Source: Sneathiella sp. (lineage in GTDB: Bacteria > Pseudomonadota > Alphaproteobacteria > Sneathiellales > Sneathiellaceae). Taken from it: a stretch of DNA of 44,493 nucleotides. Below, in pieces: positions 17,731-30,755 of this stretch. The stretch covers positions 1 to 44,493 of the forward strand of contig NZ_JARGOQ010000032.1 in NCBI RefSeq assembly GCF_029233945.1. The letters run 5' to 3'. The notes under the pieces were generated by a model. The model was given only the letters and a program-made list of their open reading frames with translations, had not been told where the DNA came from and searched no databases. The translations under genes and the position numbers were made by a program. Positions within the stretch are counted from its first letter, which is position 1, and each line of letters opens with the position of its first letter.

Positions 17731-18274
17731 CGACCTTTTCCTTTGCTGCATCGGCGCCACGGCGACCCACAACCTCAGAGACTTTCTTGCCGCGCTTCGC
17801 CGCAATCATTCTCGGGGAGTTCATCGCTTTCAGGGCTTCGAAAGTTGCCTTGACCATGTTGTAGGGGTTGGAAGTCCCGATGGACTTCGTCACCACATCC
17901 TGCACGCCCAGGGTCTCGAAAACGGCACGCATCGGACCACCGGCAATAATCCCGGTACCGGCCGGTGCCGAGCGAAGAACCACGCGGCCCGCGCCGAAGC
18001 GACCCTGTACATCGTGATGCAGCGTCCGGCCTTCACGGAGCGGCACACGCACCATATTGCGCTTCGCGGCTTCCGTTGCCTTGCGAATGGCTTCCGGAAC
18101 CTCACGGGCCTTACCGTGACCATAGCCAACCCGGCCCTTCTGGTCACCGGCAACAACCAATGCCGCAAAACCGAAACGACGGCCGCCTTTTACAACTTTG
18201 GCCACACGGTTAATGTAAACCAGCTTATCGACGAATTCTGAATCGCCTTTTTCATTTTGATCAGGTCTCAACAT
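17723..18274 (-). CDS. rpsE: 30S ribosomal protein S5
   Basis: The 183-residue protein has the S5 double-stranded RNA-binding fold ([31 protein letters not shown]) and the C-terminal part with [32 protein letters not shown]5 helps keep decoding accurate at the mRNA entry. I use ATG 18274 rather than the TTG at 18280, because AGGGGA lies about 7 nt before the ATG and only about 1-2 nt before the TTG. It overlaps rpmD by 8 nt. Confidence 0.96.
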   Translation of the reverse strand: MLRPDQNEKGDSEFVDKLVYINRVAKVVKGGRRFGFAALVVAGDQKGRVGYGHGKAREVPEAIRKATEAAKRNMVRVPLREGRTLHHDVQGRFGAGRVVLRSAPAGTGIIAGGPMRAVFETLGVQDVVTKSIGTSNPYNMVKATFEALKAMNSPRMIAAKRGKKVSEVVGRRGADAAKEKVDG

Positions 18275-18285
18275 CGTCAATTCCC

Positions 18286-18645
18286 CTAGAAGGACAAGCC
18301 GCCCTCACGGGCAGCGTCGGCAAGGGCCTTGACCCGGCCATGATATTTATAACCGCCGCGATCGAATGCGACTTCCTTGACGCCGGCCTTGATGGCCCGC
18401 TCGGCAATCAGCTTGCCGATTGCCGCTGCGGCTTCCTTGTTGCCGCCTTTCAGCTTGCCGCGCAGATCTTTTTCAAGACTGGAGGCAGACGCGATGGTCT
18501 TGCCCGCAGCATCGTCAATAACCTGAACGTAAATCTGCTGAAGCGTCCGGTGTACAGACAGCCGCGGACGGCCAGAAGACACCTTGCGAAGCTGGGTCCG
18601 ATTTCTCCGCCGACGGCGGTCGAACAATTCTTTTGAGTTTGCCAT
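18286..18645 (-). CDS. rplR: 50S ribosomal protein L18
   Basis: The 119-residue protein has the basic N-terminus ([15 protein letters not shown]), the [20 protein letters not shown] segment and the C-terminal [26 protein letters not shown], all classic L18. It binds 5S rRNA with L5 and L25. It lies between rplF and rpsE, as usual for the spc operon. Confidence 0.97.
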   Translation of the reverse strand: MANSKELFDRRRRRNRTQLRKVSSGRPRLSVHRTLQQIYVQVIDDAAGKTIASASSLEKDLRGKLKGGNKEAAAAIGKLIAERAIKAGVKEVAFDRGGYKYHGRVKALADAAREGGLSF

Positions 18646-18654
18646 AATCGGTTC

Positions 18655-19188
18655 CTACTTCTTCTTGCCTTCTTTGCGGAAGATATACTCATCCGCATAT
18701 TTGACACCCTTGCCCTTGTACGGCTCTGGCTTCCGATAAGACCGGATCACAGCCGCAACCTGACCAACCTGCTGCTTGTCAGCGCCGGAAATTTCAATCA
18801 CCGTCGGCTGGGGGCATTTAATTTCAATACCGTCCGGGATCGGGAAATCGACGTCATGGCTGAACCCGAGGTTCAACTTGAGTGTTTTTCCCTGTACCGC
18901 CGCACGATACCCAACGCCGACCACTTCCAAGGTTTTGGTAAAGCCGGTCGAGACGCCTTCAACGAGGTTGCTCAGCAATGTGCGCTGCAGCCCCCACATC
19001 TGACGGCCACGAATGTTGTTCGTACGGGGCTTAACCAGGATTTTGTCGTCTTCACGGCTGACGACAACGTCATCGACAAAAGTCATGCTCAGCACGCCCT
19101 TGCTACCCTTGACGGTTACATCGCTACCGGAGAGCTGGACATCCACACCAGAAGGGATTGTCACCGGATGTTTTCCAATTCGAGACAT
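18655..19188 (-). CDS. rplF: 50S ribosomal protein L6
   Basis: The 177-residue protein has two L6 repeats: [28 protein letters not shown]... and the C-terminal repeat ending [19 protein letters not shown] with [12 protein letters not shown]6 supports the factor-binding stalk base of the large subunit. Spacing to neighbours is 8-9 nt on both sides. Confidence 0.97.
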   Translation of the reverse strand: MSRIGKHPVTIPSGVDVQLSGSDVTVKGSKGVLSMTFVDDVVVSREDDKILVKPRTNNIRGRQMWGLQRTLLSNLVEGVSTGFTKTLEVVGVGYRAAVQGKTLKLNLGFSHDVDFPIPDGIEIKCPQPTVIEISGADKQQVGQVAAVIRSYRKPEPYKGKGVKYADEYIFRKEGKKK

Positions 19189-19196
19189 AATAGCTC

Positions 19197-19595
19197 CTAG
19201 TACAACTTACACAGTACTTCGCCGCCGACATGGGCATCACGTGCCTCATTGTCCGACAAAACACCGCTCGGGGTGGATAGAATGGCAACGCCCAGACCAT
19301 TACGTATGGTCGGCAAATCCTTCACGCCGGTATAAACACGGCGGCCCGGTTTTGAAATGCGGCTGACATGCTCAATCACGCCCTTGCCCTGATAATATTT
19401 CAGTTCAATGGTGACTTCAGGTTTGCCCTTTTCGGGCTCTGCCACGTCGTAACCACGAATGTAACCTTCACGTTTAAGTGCTTCGAGAACACTTAACCGC
19501 AATTTTGAAGACGGGCTCTTAATCGAGCTTTTCATGGCGCGCTGACCGTTACGAATACGGGTCAGCATATCGCCGAGGGGATCACTTAAAGACAT
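19197..19595 (-). CDS. rpsH: 30S ribosomal protein S8
   Basis: The 132-residue protein begins [17 protein letters not shown] and ends [22 protein letters not shown], matching S8. S8 is a primary binder of 16S rRNA helix 21. In E. coli it also represses the spc operon by binding near the rplE start; such a site was not identified here. Confidence 0.97.
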   Translation of the reverse strand: MSLSDPLGDMLTRIRNGQRAMKSSIKSPSSKLRLSVLEALKREGYIRGYDVAEPEKGKPEVTIELKYYQGKGVIEHVSRISKPGRRVYTGVKDLPTIRNGLGVAILSTPSGVLSDNEARDAHVGGEVLCKLY

Positions 19596-19607
19596 TTCTG
19601 TATCTCC

Positions 19608-19913
19608 CTACCAGCTCGATTTGACCATGCCCGGAATTTGGCCATTGGACGCCATGTCGCGCAGGCCAATACGGGATAGTTTCAATTTACGGTAAACACC
19701 GCGCGGACGACCGGTCAGTTCACAACGATTGCGGACGCGGGTCTTGGACGAATTCCGCGGCAATTCTGCCAGCTTCAAACGCGCCACAAAACGCTCTTCC
19801 TGTGGCAGATCCTCATCCTTGCTGATCGCTTTCAGCTCCGCCCTCTTGTCCGCAAATTTTGCGACCAAACGGCGACGCTTTTCGTTTTTCTCGATAGCAC
19901 TTTTCTTAGCCAT
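19608..19913 (-). CDS. rpsN: 30S ribosomal protein S14, zinc-free long form
   Basis: The 101-residue protein ([24 protein letters not shown] ... [40 protein letters not shown]) is the long S14 type with only one cysteine and no CxxC pairs, so it does not bind zinc. S14 sits in the small-subunit head. It lies 12 nt before rpsH and 18 nt after rplE. Confidence 0.97.
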   Translation of the reverse strand: MAKKSAIEKNEKRRRLVAKFADKRAELKAISKDEDLPQEERFVARLKLAELPRNSSKTRVRNRCELTGRPRGVYRKLKLSRIGLRDMASNGQIPGMVKSSW

Positions 19914-19931
19914 TTCAATTAACTCCTAGGA

Positions 19932-20480
19932 TCAATTAATCTTGAACGGCATGCTGAAACCACTCAGAAGCTCGCGGGCTTCTTCGTCAGTTTCTGCAGT
20001 CGTGCAGATTACGATATCCATTCCCCGTACATCCGTCACATCATCGTAATGGATTTCCGGGAAGACGATTTGTTCCTTCAGGCCCATGGCATAGTTGCCC
20101 CGGCCGTCGAAACTTTTCTCAGACACACCGCGAAAATCCCGAACACGCGGGAGCGCGATATTAATCAGCCGGTCAAGAAACTCATACATCTGGCTCTTGC
20201 GCAGCGTTACTTTTGCTCCGATCGGCATACCTTCACGCAATTTGAAGGTTGCAACGGATTTCTTGGCAGTCGTGACAACCGGCTTCTGACCGGAAATCTT
20301 TGCGAGTTCGCTCTCAACCGATTTGATTTTCTTTGAATCGGCGACTGCCTCCCCGCACCCAACATTGATGACAATCTTTTCCAGCTTTGGAATCTGCATC
20401 TCGTTGGCGTAGGAGAATTTACCCTGAAGCTGCTTGCGCAGCTCCTCGTTATATAATGTTTTAAGTCTTGGCGTCGTCAT
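19932..20480 (-). CDS. rplE: 50S ribosomal protein L5
   Basis: The 182-residue protein has [36 protein letters not shown] at the N-terminus and the central [21 protein letters not shown], followed by [20 protein letters not shown], as in L5. L5 carries 5S rRNA into the large subunit. It starts 11 nt after rplX. Confidence 0.97.
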   Translation of the reverse strand: MTTPRLKTLYNEELRKQLQGKFSYANEMQIPKLEKIVINVGCGEAVADSKKIKSVESELAKISGQKPVVTTAKKSVATFKLREGMPIGAKVTLRKSQMYEFLDRLINIALPRVRDFRGVSEKSFDGRGNYAMGLKEQIVFPEIHYDDVTDVRGMDIVICTTAETDEEARELLSGFSMPFKIN

Positions 20481-20491
20481 CGAACTGCCCT

Positions 20492-20815
20492 CTATATATC
20501 AATGACTTCACCGGAGCGCTTGGCGAAGCGAACTTTCCGGCCGTCATCAAGATTTTTGTAACCAACACGGGTCGCCTTGCCATCCTTCGGATCCTGCAAT
20601 GCGATATTCGAGATATGGATTGCCGCTTCCTTTTCGACAATGCCACCCTGGTCTGCCTGGCTCGGTTTCGTATGGCGTTTCACCATATTGATACCGGACA
20701 CAAACACGCGGCGGTCTTTGCGACGAACGCTCAGTACCTCGCCGGTACGGCCCTTGTCCTTGCCCGTGAGCACGACGACCTTGTCGCCCTTTTTCACTGC
20801 GAATTTTTCAGCCAT
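20492..20815 (-). CDS. rplX: 50S ribosomal protein L24
   Basis: The 107-residue KOW-domain protein ([23 protein letters not shown]) is a normal L24, an early assembly initiator of the large subunit. Its ATG shares one base with the rplN stop (TAATG), so translation is probably coupled. Confidence 0.97.
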   Translation of the reverse strand: MAEKFAVKKGDKVVVLTGKDKGRTGEVLSVRRKDRRVFVSGINMVKRHTKPSQADQGGIVEKEAAIHISNIALQDPKDGKATRVGYKNLDDGRKVRFAKRSGEVIDI

Positions 20816-21183
20816 TAGAGAACCTCCGGCGCGAGGGAAATAATCTTCATGTAATTCTTGCTTCTCAGCTCACGCGTTACCGGACCGAAAATACGGGTCC
20901 CGACCGGCTCGCCCTGCTTGTTGATCAGCACGGCTGCGTTGCTATCAAAGCGAATTGCCGTCCCGTCGGTCCGGCGAATTTCCTTTTTTGTGCGCACGAT
21001 GACAGCTCTCTGCACGTCACCTTTTTTGACGCGGCCGCGCGGAATCGCTTCCTTCACGGAGACAACAATTACGTCCCCGATAGAAGCGGTTTTCCGTTTT
21101 GAACCACCCAAAACTTTAATGCACTGCACCTGCCTCGCGCCGGAATTATCGGCAACATCCAGGTTGGTTTGCATCTGAATCAT
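20815..21183 (-). CDS. rplN: 50S ribosomal protein L14
   Basis: The 122-residue protein starts [20 protein letters not shown] and ends with [24 protein letters not shown], the standard L14 sequence. It lies at the subunit interface. It opens the spc operon, 47 nt after rpsQ; no convincing promoter is visible in that gap. Confidence 0.97.
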   Translation of the reverse strand: MIQMQTNLDVADNSGARQVQCIKVLGGSKRKTASIGDVIVVSVKEAIPRGRVKKGDVQRAVIVRTKKEIRRTDGTAIRFDSNAAVLINKQGEPVGTRIFGPVTRELRSKNYMKIISLAPEVL

Positions 21184-21230
21184 AGTCGTTTACCTTCGTT
21201 TGGTATCAACACTGTTTACTTAAGCGACGC

Positions 21231-21455
21231 TTAAAGAACTTCCCAACGTTTCAGTTTCGAATAGGGCGCACATTCCTGAATACGGACTGTATCGCCTGTC
21301 TTGAACTGATTTTTCTCGTCATGGGCATGGTACTTTTTCGACTGGCCTATGTACTTCTTATACAGCCGATGCATCACTTGACGATCGACTTTGACAACGA
21401 CGGTCTGGTTATTCTTGTCGCTGACAACTGTTCCTTGCAGGATACGCTTTGGCAT
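21231..21455 (-). CDS. rpsQ: 30S ribosomal protein S17
   Basis: The 74-residue OB-fold protein ([25 protein letters not shown] ... [24 protein letters not shown]) is S17, a primary 16S rRNA binder. It is the last gene of the S10 operon, 11 nt after rpmC. Confidence 0.97.
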   Translation of the reverse strand: MPKRILQGTVVSDKNNQTVVVKVDRQVMHRLYKKYIGQSKKYHAHDEKNQFKTGDTVRIQECAPYSKLKRWEVL

Positions 21456-21466
21456 CGTTCTCTCTC

Positions 21467-21658
21467 CTAAGACGCAGCGCTAGCTGACATCACGGTTTTA
21501 ATGCGGGCGATATCCCGCCGCACCTGGCGTTGGCGCGCCGTATTTTCCAATTGGCCACTGGCTTGCTGGAAGCGTAAATTGAACTGCTCCTTCTTCAGTT
21601 GAAGCAGTTCTGATTTAAGTTCATCAGCCGTTTTGCCCAGTAAATCCTGTGCTTTCAT
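21467..21658 (-). CDS. rpmC: 50S ribosomal protein L29
   Basis: The 63-residue helical protein ([18 protein letters not shown]..., [30 protein letters not shown]) matches L29, which lies at the tunnel exit next to L23. A TTG at 21664 is in frame but overlaps the rplP stop; the ATG at 21658 gives the conserved N-terminus. Confidence 0.96.
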   Translation of the reverse strand: MKAQDLLGKTADELKSELLQLKKEQFNLRFQQASGQLENTARQRQVRRDIARIKTVMSASAAS

Positions 21659-21660
21659 GG

Positions 21661-22080
21661 TCAATTTCCTTCACCAATGCGGGTCACGAAACGGGTTTTG
21701 ATCGGCAATTTAGCCGCCCCCCTCTCGAACGCCTCGCGGGCGATTTCGAGCGGAACACCGTCAAGTTCAAACATTACTTTTCCGGGCTGAATGCGGACCA
21801 TCCAATATTCCGGCGAACCCTTACCCTTACCCATCCGGACTTCGGTGGGTTTTTTGGATACGGGCACATCCGGGAATATACGGATCCAGACACGTCCAGC
21901 ACGTTTGATATGGCGCGTAACCGCACGTCGAGTTGCCTCGATCTGCCGTGCCGTAATACGCCCGGGCTCTACAGCTTTCAGGCCATATGCGCCGAAGTTC
22001 AGCGTTGTACCTGAAGTTGCGACTCCCTTCAAGCGCCCTTTATGCGCTTTACGAAATTTTGTGCGCTTCGGTTGAAGCAT
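21661..22080 (-). CDS. rplP: 50S ribosomal protein L16
   Basis: The 139-residue protein begins [19 protein letters not shown] and contains [31 protein letters not shown], as in L16. It helps place the A-site tRNA. It starts 16 nt after rpsC and stops 2 nt before the rpmC ATG. Confidence 0.97.
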   Translation of the reverse strand: MLQPKRTKFRKAHKGRLKGVATSGTTLNFGAYGLKAVEPGRITARQIEATRRAVTRHIKRAGRVWIRIFPDVPVSKKPTEVRMGKGKGSPEYWMVRIQPGKVMFELDGVPLEIAREAFERGAAKLPIKTRFVTRIGEGN

Positions 22081-22096
22081 GACATCACCCCTTTAC

Positions 22097-22810
22097 TTAA
22101 TTCCGACGGGAGCCACCGGGACGACCACCAGGTCGGCCGCCAGCCTGTTGTTTTTCAGCGAGTTTGTCCTGGGCCATCGGATCATGTTCCAGAATTTCAC
22201 CTTTATAAATCCAGACCTTGATCCCGATGATCCCATAGGTGGTCAAGGAAGATGCGGTTCCATAGTCGATATTCGCGCGCAACGTATGCAACGGCACACG
22301 GCCTTCGCGATACCATTCCGTCCGCGCAATTTCCGCGCCGCCCAAACGACCGGCACAGTTAATCCGGATACCTTCCGCGCCAAGACGCAGCGCTGACTGA
22401 ACCGCCCGCTTCATCGCCCGGCGATAGGAAACGCGCCGCGCCAGCTGCTGCCCGATATTCTCGGCAACCAGCTTCGCATCGATTTCCGGCTTGCGGACTT
22501 CAACGATATTCAGATGCACTTCAGAGTTCGTCATCTTGGCAATCGCAGAGCGCAGCTTTTCGATATCCGCACCCTTCTTACCAATGATAACACCCGGACG
22601 CGCCGAATGAATGGTGATCCGGGCTTTCTTGGCCGGACGCTCGATCACGATCTTGCTGATGCCCGCCTGCTCCAGCTGCTTTTCAAGATATTCGCGAATG
22701 CGCACATCTTCATGCAGCAGCTTGGCGTAATCGTCTTTGGCGTACCAGCGCGAATCCCAAGTCCGGTTGATACCGACCCGAAGGCCAATTGGATTTACTT
22801 TTTGACCCAT
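22097..22810 (-). CDS. rpsC: 30S ribosomal protein S3
   Basis: The 237-residue protein has the KH domain motif [16 protein letters not shown] (from about residue 72) and the C-terminal S3 domain with [26 protein letters not shown]3 lines the mRNA entry tunnel. The tail ends in a Gly/Arg-rich stretch ([14 protein letters not shown]). Its ATG shares one base with the rplV stop codon. Confidence 0.97.
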   Translation of the reverse strand: MGQKVNPIGLRVGINRTWDSRWYAKDDYAKLLHEDVRIREYLEKQLEQAGISKIVIERPAKKARITIHSARPGVIIGKKGADIEKLRSAIAKMTNSEVHLNIVEVRKPEIDAKLVAENIGQQLARRVSYRRAMKRAVQSALRLGAEGIRINCAGRLGGAEIARTEWYREGRVPLHTLRANIDYGTASSLTTYGIIGIKVWIYKGEILEHDPMAQDKLAEKQQAGGRPGGRPGGSRRN

Positions 22811-23190
22811 TACTCTTGCTCCTCGCGCTCACGAACGATAATCGTGATATTGCTGAAAGGTTTCAGGATCGGGCTTGAACGCCCCCGCCCCCGTGGCCGC
22901 ATGCGCTTCATCACCAGAGACTTGCTTACATAGGCTTCGGAGACATAGAGCTGATCTACGTCCAACTGATGGTTGTTTTCCGCGTTCGCAATCGCGGACT
23001 GCAACACTTTCCGTACCTCTGGCGCAATCCCCCGATTGGAGAAGCTGAGCTCGGTCAGTGCCGCACCTGCGGATTTGCCGCGAATGAGGCTGGCCACCAG
23101 GTTCATTTTCTGCGGGCTTACGCGGATGCGATTGCCGACGGCGCGCGCTTCCGTGTCTTTAAGTTGCCGCGTGAGTGACGCTTTACCCAT
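22810..23190 (-). CDS. rplV: 50S ribosomal protein L22
   Basis: The 126-residue protein has [26 protein letters not shown] and the long hairpin region [24 protein letters not shown] that lines the exit tunnel (macrolide site). It lies 2 nt after rpsS and overlaps rpsC by 1 nt. Confidence 0.97.
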   Translation of the reverse strand: MGKASLTRQLKDTEARAVGNRIRVSPQKMNLVASLIRGKSAGAALTELSFSNRGIAPEVRKVLQSAIANAENNHQLDVDQLYVSEAYVSKSLVMKRMRPRGRGRSSPILKPFSNITIIVREREEQE

Positions 23191-23192
23191 GA

Positions 23193-23471
23193 TTAGTTTC
23201 TCCGAGCCTTTTTATCAGCCGCATGGCCGTAATATGTCCGTGAGGGAGAAAATTCCCCAAACTTGTGACCCACCATGTCTTCATCCACCAGAACCGGAAC
23301 AAACTTCTGGCCGTTATAAACGCCAAAGGTAAGTCCCACGAACTGCGGGAGAATTGTCGACCGGCGAGACCAGATCTTGATTACTTGTTTTCTGCCGCCC
23401 TCACGCGCAGCTTCCGCTTTTTTCAGCAGATAGCCGTCGACAAAAGGACCTTTCCATACAGAACGTGCCAT
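23193..23471 (-). CDS. rpsS: 30S ribosomal protein S19
   Basis: The 92-residue protein starts [18 protein letters not shown] and contains [25 protein letters not shown] and [13 protein letters not shown], all typical of S19 in the small-subunit head. It sits 9 nt after rplB. Confidence 0.97.
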   Translation of the reverse strand: MARSVWKGPFVDGYLLKKAEAAREGGRKQVIKIWSRRSTILPQFVGLTFGVYNGQKFVPVLVDEDMVGHKFGEFSPSRTYYGHAADKKARRN

Positions 23472-23480
23472 GTTGCGCTC

Positions 23481-24317
23481 CTACTTCTTCCGCTTGAGCG
23501 GACGGCGCCGCATTATCATTTTATCCGTGGACTTGTTTGACCGAGTCCGTTTACCCTTCGTCGGCACACCCCATGGGGAGACCGGATGACGACCGCCGGA
23601 TGTCCGGCCTTCACCACCACCATGCGGATGATCCACCGGGTTCATCGCGACACCGCGAACCGACGGGCGCTTGCCGAGCCAGCGGGACCGTCCCGCCTTC
23701 GCCAGCTTGATGTTTTTCTGGTCCGGGTTGGAAACCGCACCAACCGTCGCCATGCATTCACCGAGAACGATGCGCTGCTCGCCGGATGCCAGGCGAAGCT
23801 GCGCGTAACCCGCATCCTTACCGATCAGTTGAACATAGGTGCCCGCGGCGCGTGCCATCTGGCCACCCTTGCCCGGCTTCATCTCCACATTATGGATGAT
23901 GGTGCCAACCGGCATGTTCTTCATGGGCATCGCATTGCCCGGCTTGATATCGACATTCGTGCCGGAGACGACCTTGTCGCCCGCAGAAATACGTTGCGGC
24001 GCCAGGATATAAGCCTGCTCGCCATCCTCATAACGGATCAGTGCGATAAAGGCCGACCGGTTCGGGTCATACTCAAGCCGTTCCACCGTTGCCGGGACGT
24101 CAAACTTGTTCCGTTTGAAATCAACAATACGGTAGGTCCGCTTGTGCCCGCCACCGCGACGACGCGCGGTGATCCGACCGTGGTTATTGCGACCCCCATT
24201 TCCGGACAACCCTTCCGTCAGGGCCTTGACCGGCTTTCCCTTATGCAGGTCAGACCGATCAACAAGGATCAATCCCCTCTGAGAAGGTGTTGTCGGTTTA
24301 TAATTCTTCAACGCCAT
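23481..24317 (-). CDS. rplB: 50S ribosomal protein L2
   Basis: The 278-residue protein shows the L2 order: an N-terminal basic part with [17 protein letters not shown], the OB-like and SH3-like middle, and the C-terminal [20 protein letters not shown] with the conserved histidine near the peptidyl transferase centre. Normal length; 3 nt after rplW. Confidence 0.97.
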   Translation of the reverse strand: MALKNYKPTTPSQRGLILVDRSDLHKGKPVKALTEGLSGNGGRNNHGRITARRRGGGHKRTYRIVDFKRNKFDVPATVERLEYDPNRSAFIALIRYEDGEQAYILAPQRISAGDKVVSGTNVDIKPGNAMPMKNMPVGTIIHNVEMKPGKGGQMARAAGTYVQLIGKDAGYAQLRLASGEQRIVLGECMATVGAVSNPDQKNIKLAKAGRSRWLGKRPSVRGVAMNPVDHPHGGGEGRTSGGRHPVSPWGVPTKGKRTRSNKSTDKMIMRRRPLKRKK

Positions 24318-24320
24318 AGT

Positions 24321-24614
24321 TTAAATCCCCGCCGTCACATCGATGGCCTGACCCTCAGCAAGGGTCACAATTGCCTTCTTGTAATCAGACCGTTTGCCAA
24401 TATGGCCCCGGAAACGCTTAACCTTACCTTTGTTACGGTTGGTGTTTACGTTCGTGACCTTGACATCGAAGAGTTTTTCAACTGCTTCTTTGATCTGAGG
24501 TTTCGTCGCATCCAGTGCGACACGGAATGTCACCTGATTAAACTCTGATCCCATCGTCGACTTTTCAGTCACGACCGGGCCCAGCAGGATGTCATATAGA
24601 TTTTCCTGGTTCAT
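24321..24614 (-). CDS. rplW: 50S ribosomal protein L23
   Basis: The 97-residue protein has [12 protein letters not shown] at the start and [24 protein letters not shown], typical of L23. It docks trigger factor and SRP at the tunnel exit. The ATG overlaps the rplD stop by 4 nt. Confidence 0.97.
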   Translation of the reverse strand: MNQENLYDILLGPVVTEKSTMGSEFNQVTFRVALDATKPQIKEAVEKLFDVKVTNVNTNRNKGKVKRFRGHIGKRSDYKKAIVTLAEGQAIDVTAGI

Positions 24615-25231
24615 TTCAGTCGAGCCTCCAGGCTTTCTACTGCGCTTTTCGTCAGCACAAGTGTGTCGCGGCGAAGAATGTCATACACATTGGCGCCGTT
24701 TGACGTCAGCAAGTCCACTTTCGGCAGGTTACGGGTGGAAAGAGCAAAGTTCTTTTCCATTTCCGCCCCATCCACGATCAGGATCGAGTCCCAACCGAGT
24801 GCCTTGAACTTCCCGGCCATATCCTTGGTTTTGATGCCCTTGGCTTTCAACTCGTCCACTACGACCAGCTTTCCTTCCGCCTGCTTGGCGGAAAGCGCCG
24901 TTTTCAGGGCCAGCTTCCGAACCTTTTTCGGCAGGTCGTGGGCATGACTGCGAACAACCGGCCCATGGGCTACGCCACCGCCGCGCTGAATCGGATTACG
25001 CTTCTGACCCTGACGGGCACGACCGGTGCCTTTCTGGTTGAACGGCTTCTGGCCGGTGCCGGAAACTTCCGCAACACCCTTTGTCTTATGAGTGCCAGAC
25101 CGACGCGACGCCAGCTGATAGCGAACCATGCGCTGCAGCAGGTCGGCGCGTGGCGCCAAGCCAAAGACCTCATCCGCCAGTTCAATGTCACCGGCTTTTT
25201 TGTTGTCGAGGTTAATTACATTTACCTTCAT
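24611..25231 (-). CDS. rplD: 50S ribosomal protein L4
   Basis: The 206-residue protein has the tunnel-lining loop with [30 protein letters not shown] and the C-terminal globular part. In E. coli L4 also represses the S10 operon; no matching leader was recognised upstream of rpsJ. Overlaps rplW by 4 nt. Confidence 0.97.
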   Translation of the reverse strand: MKVNVINLDNKKAGDIELADEVFGLAPRADLLQRMVRYQLASRRSGTHKTKGVAEVSGTGQKPFNQKGTGRARQGQKRNPIQRGGGVAHGPVVRSHAHDLPKKVRKLALKTALSAKQAEGKLVVVDELKAKGIKTKDMAGKFKALGWDSILIVDGAEMEKNFALSTRNLPKVDLLTSNGANVYDILRRDTLVLTKSAVESLEARLK

Positions 25232-25243
25232 CTTAGCCGTCCT

Positions 25244-26008
25244 TTATTCTTCCGTCGCCGTATCGGCGGCGGCAGTCTCTTCGGCAGGCGTGTCGGCCTG
25301 AGCTGTTTCTTCAACTGGCTCCGGCGCCCCGCCCTTTGCAACAAATGCAGCCGGATAAGGAGCATCGCTATGACGCGCCTTTTTCACGGCATCCGCGACA
25401 AAGACCCAGGATCCCTTGGAACCCGGAACGGCACCCCTGACAAGAACCAAGCCGCGATCCTTATCCGTTGAGACCACTTTCAAATTCTGTGTCGTTACCC
25501 GCGCCGCGCCCATGTGACCGGCCATCTTCTTACCCTTGAAGACCTTGCCCGGATCCTGACACTGACCGGTAGAACCATGCGCACGATGGGATACGGACAC
25601 ACCATGAGTGGCCCGCATGCCGCCGAAGTTATGACGCTTCATGGCGCCGGCAAAACCTTTACCGATACTCGTGCCGACAACATCGACAAACTGATCGGAC
25701 ACAAAATGATCCGCCGTGATTTCCGCGCCGACATCGACGAAGCCATCGCCCTCAATGCGGAATTCCGCCAGTTTCATTTTCGGCTCAACTTCGGCTTTAG
25801 CGAAATGGCCGCGCATCGCCTTGTTGACGTTCTTGACCTTCGCCTTGCCAACCCCGAGCTGCATGGCGTTATAGCCATGAGATTCAGTAGTCCGGTGAGC
25901 GACGACCTGACAGTTATCAACGGCAAGAACAGTTACCGGAATATGGGTACCGTCTTCCGCGAAAACCCGGGTCATCCCCAGTTTCTTTGCGATCAATCCA
26001 CTACGCAT
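25244..26008 (-). CDS. rplC: 50S ribosomal protein L3 with acidic C-terminal tail
   Basis: From ATG 26008 the protein has 254 residues and starts [16 protein letters not shown]. The L3 loop toward the peptidyl transferase centre has [35 protein letters not shown]. coli L3 has 209 residues; here about 35 extra residues form an acidic, Ala/Thr-rich tail ([18 protein letters not shown]...). A GTG at 26017 is in frame but overlaps the rpsJ stop, so the ATG is preferred. Confidence 0.95.
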   Translation of the reverse strand: MRSGLIAKKLGMTRVFAEDGTHIPVTVLAVDNCQVVAHRTTESHGYNAMQLGVGKAKVKNVNKAMRGHFAKAEVEPKMKLAEFRIEGDGFVDVGAEITADHFVSDQFVDVVGTSIGKGFAGAMKRHNFGGMRATHGVSVSHRAHGSTGQCQDPGKVFKGKKMAGHMGAARVTTQNLKVVSTDKDRGLVLVRGAVPGSKGSWVFVADAVKKARHSDAPYPAAFVAKGGAPEPVEETAQADTPAEETAAADTATEE

Positions 26009-26013
26009 TTCGA

Positions 26014-26328
26014 TCACCCCAACAATTTGATGGACACATCGACGCCTGCGGCGAGGTCCAGTTTCATTAGTGCGTCCACCGTCTGCGGCGTCGGCTCAAC
26101 GATATCCAAAAGCCGCTTATGGGTCCGGATTTCGAACTGCTCCCGCGACTTCTTGTCAATATGCGGACCGCGCAGGACCGTATATTTATCGATATGCGTC
26201 GGCAGCGGAATAGGTCCACGAACCTGAGCACCCGTGCGCTTGGCCGTATTTACAATTTCACCTGTCGAAGCATCGAGAACACGATGATCATACGCTTTCA
26301 GGCGGATGCGGATATTTTGGTTTTCCAT
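26014..26328 (-). CDS. rpsJ: 30S ribosomal protein S10 (NusE)
   Basis: The 104-residue protein starts [19 protein letters not shown] and contains [31 protein letters not shown], standard S10. S10 is in the small-subunit head and also joins NusB in antitermination and NusG in transcription-translation coupling. The frame is open further upstream, but that part covers the hairpin after tuf and is not conserved. Confidence 0.97.
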   Translation of the reverse strand: MENQNIRIRLKAYDHRVLDASTGEIVNTAKRTGAQVRGPIPLPTHIDKYTVLRGPHIDKKSREQFEIRTHKRLLDIVEPTPQTVDALMKLDLAAGVDVSIKLLG

Positions 26329-26358
26329 TACTCTGGTCACTCCAGAAGAGAAACAAGA

Positions 26359-26376
26359 CAGCCCCACAAGGGGCTG
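26359..26376 (-). terminator. Terminator-like hairpin between tuf copy 1 and rpsJ
   Basis: Minus-strand CAGCCCC-TTGT-GGGGCTG (26376-26359), a perfect 7-bp stem, is followed by TCTTGTTTCTC, a broken T-rich stretch. It lies in the 59-nt str/S10 boundary. No promoter is visible between it and rpsJ, so it more likely weakens or processes the transcript than ends it. Confidence 0.55.
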
Positions 26377-26386
26377 CCAGAATTAA

Positions 26387-27581
26387 CTTATTCGGTTACG
26401 GATGCGACGACGCCGGCGCCGACGGTACGGCCGCCTTCGCGAATTGCGAAGCGCAGACCCTCATCCATGGCGATCGGGGCGATCAACTCGACATCCATCG
26501 TCACATTGTCACCCGGCATCACCATCTCCGTCCCACCCGGAAGCGTCACGACACCCGTCACGTCCGTGGTCCGGAAGTAGAACTGCGGACGATAGTTCGT
26601 GAAGAACGGTGTATGACGTCCGCCCTCTTCCTTCGTCAGGATGTAGGCTTCCGCCTTGAACTTCGTATGCGGCGTGATCGAACCCGGACGCGCCAGAACC
26701 TGGCCGCGCTCAACATCCTCACGCTTCGTACCGCGTAGCAGAACACCCACGTTGTCGCCAGCCTGACCCTGATCCAGGAGCTTGCGGAACATCTCAACGC
26801 CCGTGCAGGTCGTCTTCGTCGTCGGGCGAATGCCGACAATCTCGATTTCCTCGCCAACCTTCACAATGCCGCTCTCAATACGACCCGTCACAACCGTACC
26901 CCGGCCAGAGATCGAGAACACATCCTCGATCGGCATCAGGAACGGCTTGTCAATCTCACGCTCCGGCTGCGGGATAGAGGCGTCAACCGCTTCCATCAGC
27001 TTCAGGATCGATTCCTTGCCAATCTCGTCATCCCGGCCTTCCAGCGCCGCAAGCGCAGATCCGCCGATAATCGGAATATCGTCGCCCGGGAAATCATACT
27101 CAGACAGAAGCTCGCGGATTTCCATCTCAACAAGCTCAATCAGCTCTTCGTCGTCCACAAGGTCAACCTTGTTCATATAGACAACCAGCGCCGGAACACC
27201 AACCTGGCGCGCCAGAAGGATATGTTCGCGCGTCTGCGGCATCGGGCCGTCGTTCGCCGACACAACCAGGATCGCGCCGTCCATCTGCGCCGCCCCCGTG
27301 ATCATGTTCTTCACATAGTCCGCATGGCCCGGGCAGTCCACATGCGCATAGTGACGGTTACCCGTCTCATACTCAACATGCGACGTCGAAATCGTGATCC
27401 CCCGCGCCTTCTCTTCCGGCGCCTTGTCAATCTCGTCAAACGCAAACGCAGCGCCCCCGCTCTGCTCCGACAGAACTTTCGTAATCGCCGCCGTCAGCGT
27501 CGTCTTACCATGGTCAACATGACCAATCGTCCCAATATTTACATGCGGTTTACTACGATCAAATTTCTCTTTGGCCATTTT
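26387..27581 (-). repeat. Copy 1 of the 1195-nt tuf duplication
   Basis: This segment matches 43130-44324 in the same orientation, as far as I compared line by line. The match covers the whole tuf frame plus 1 nt after the stop and 3 nt before the start. Translations in other frames are identical too, which supports near or full nucleotide identity. Flanks on both sides differ at once. Confidence 0.93.
26388..27578 (-). CDS. tuf: Elongation factor Tu, copy 1 (str operon)
   Basis: EF-Tu delivers aminoacyl-tRNA to the ribosomal A site using GTP. The 396-residue protein has the P-loop GHVDHGKT (19-26), DCPGHAD (81-87) and NKVD (136-139), then domains 2 and 3 ending in [15 protein letters not shown]. 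It is in the classical place after fusA, with GGAGAGAT ahead of the start. The protein is identical to copy 2 at 43131-44321. Confidence 0.98.
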   Translation of the reverse strand: MAKEKFDRSKPHVNIGTIGHVDHGKTTLTAAITKVLSEQSGGAAFAFDEIDKAPEEKARGITISTSHVEYETGNRHYAHVDCPGHADYVKNMITGAAQMDGAILVVSANDGPMPQTREHILLARQVGVPALVVYMNKVDLVDDEELIELVEMEIRELLSEYDFPGDDIPIIGGSALAALEGRDDEIGKESILKLMEAVDASIPQPEREIDKPFLMPIEDVFSISGRGTVVTGRIESGIVKVGEEIEIVGIRPTTKTTCTGVEMFRKLLDQGQAGDNVGVLLRGTKREDVERGQVLARPGSITPHTKFKAEAYILTKEEGGRHTPFFTNYRPQFYFRTTDVTGVVTLPGGTEMVMPGDNVTMDVELIAPIAMDEGLRFAIREGGRTVGAGVVASVTE

Positions 27582-27618
27582 ATCTCTCCGTTATTTCCGG
27601 CTGCCTCAGCTTGCTCTG

Positions 27619-29694
<2,076 letters not shown>

Positions 29695-29733
29695 GTCTGA
29701 AATCCTAGATCAAGCTTGCGTAATTAAGTTCAG

Positions 29734-30207
<474 letters not shown>

Positions 30208-30216
30208 TTAAATTCC

Positions 30217-30588
30217 TTATTTCGGCTTCTTCGCGCCATATTTGGAGCGACGCTGGCGACGATCCGCAATCCCTTGCGTATCCAGCACACCACGAATGAT
30301 ATGATAACGAACACCCGGCAAGTCCTTTACACGACCGCCACGGATCAGGACAACTGAATGCTCCTGAAGGTTATGGCCCTCACCCGGAATATAGCTCGTC
30401 ACCTCAAACCCATTGGTCAGACGCACACGGGCGACTTTACGCAAAGCGGAGTTCGGCTTTTTCGGAGTCGTCGTATAAACTCTCGTGCAAACACCACGTT
30501 TCTGCGGGCACGCCTCCATGGCGGGCACTTTATTGCGCGAAACCGGCGCCTTGCGGGGGTTTCTAATCAGCTGATTAATAGTAGGCAT
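30217..30588 (-). CDS. rpsL: 30S ribosomal protein S12
   Basis: The 123-residue protein begins [15 protein letters not shown] and has the decoding-centre motifs [16 protein letters not shown] and [10 protein letters not shown] with the usual lysines, so the sequence looks streptomycin-sensitive. GGAAGAAGA lies just before the ATG at 30588; an upstream in-frame start at 30615 adds non-conserved residues. First gene of the str operon. Confidence 0.97.
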   Translation of the reverse strand: MPTINQLIRNPRKAPVSRNKVPAMEACPQKRGVCTRVYTTTPKKPNSALRKVARVRLTNGFEVTSYIPGEGHNLQEHSVVLIRGGRVKDLPGVRYHIIRGVLDTQGIADRRQRRSKYGAKKPK

Positions 30589-30755
30589 TCTTCTTCCTAT
30601 CATGCGTTGCCGCAAACAGAACAGCCGCGCGCAGCTGCGGCTCTGCTCGCGGTCAGGTTTTTTGCGTCCACCCGAAGAGACTTAACACGTGTGTTTTTTT
30701 CAAAATCCTGACGACACACGGAAAAATTAGTACACGACTGTTGTCAGGAGCGCGC
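30589..30755 (-). other. Long 5' untranslated leader of the str operon
   Basis: About 160 nt separate the predicted start (near 30749) from rpsL. The leader holds a hairpin AGCCGC-N8-GCGGCT (30642-30623) and an A-rich stretch with the palindrome ACACGTGT. No leader peptide with biased codons was found. The remaining part of the 430-nt rpoC-rpsL gap, 30785-30930, shows nothing I can name. Confidence 0.45.
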
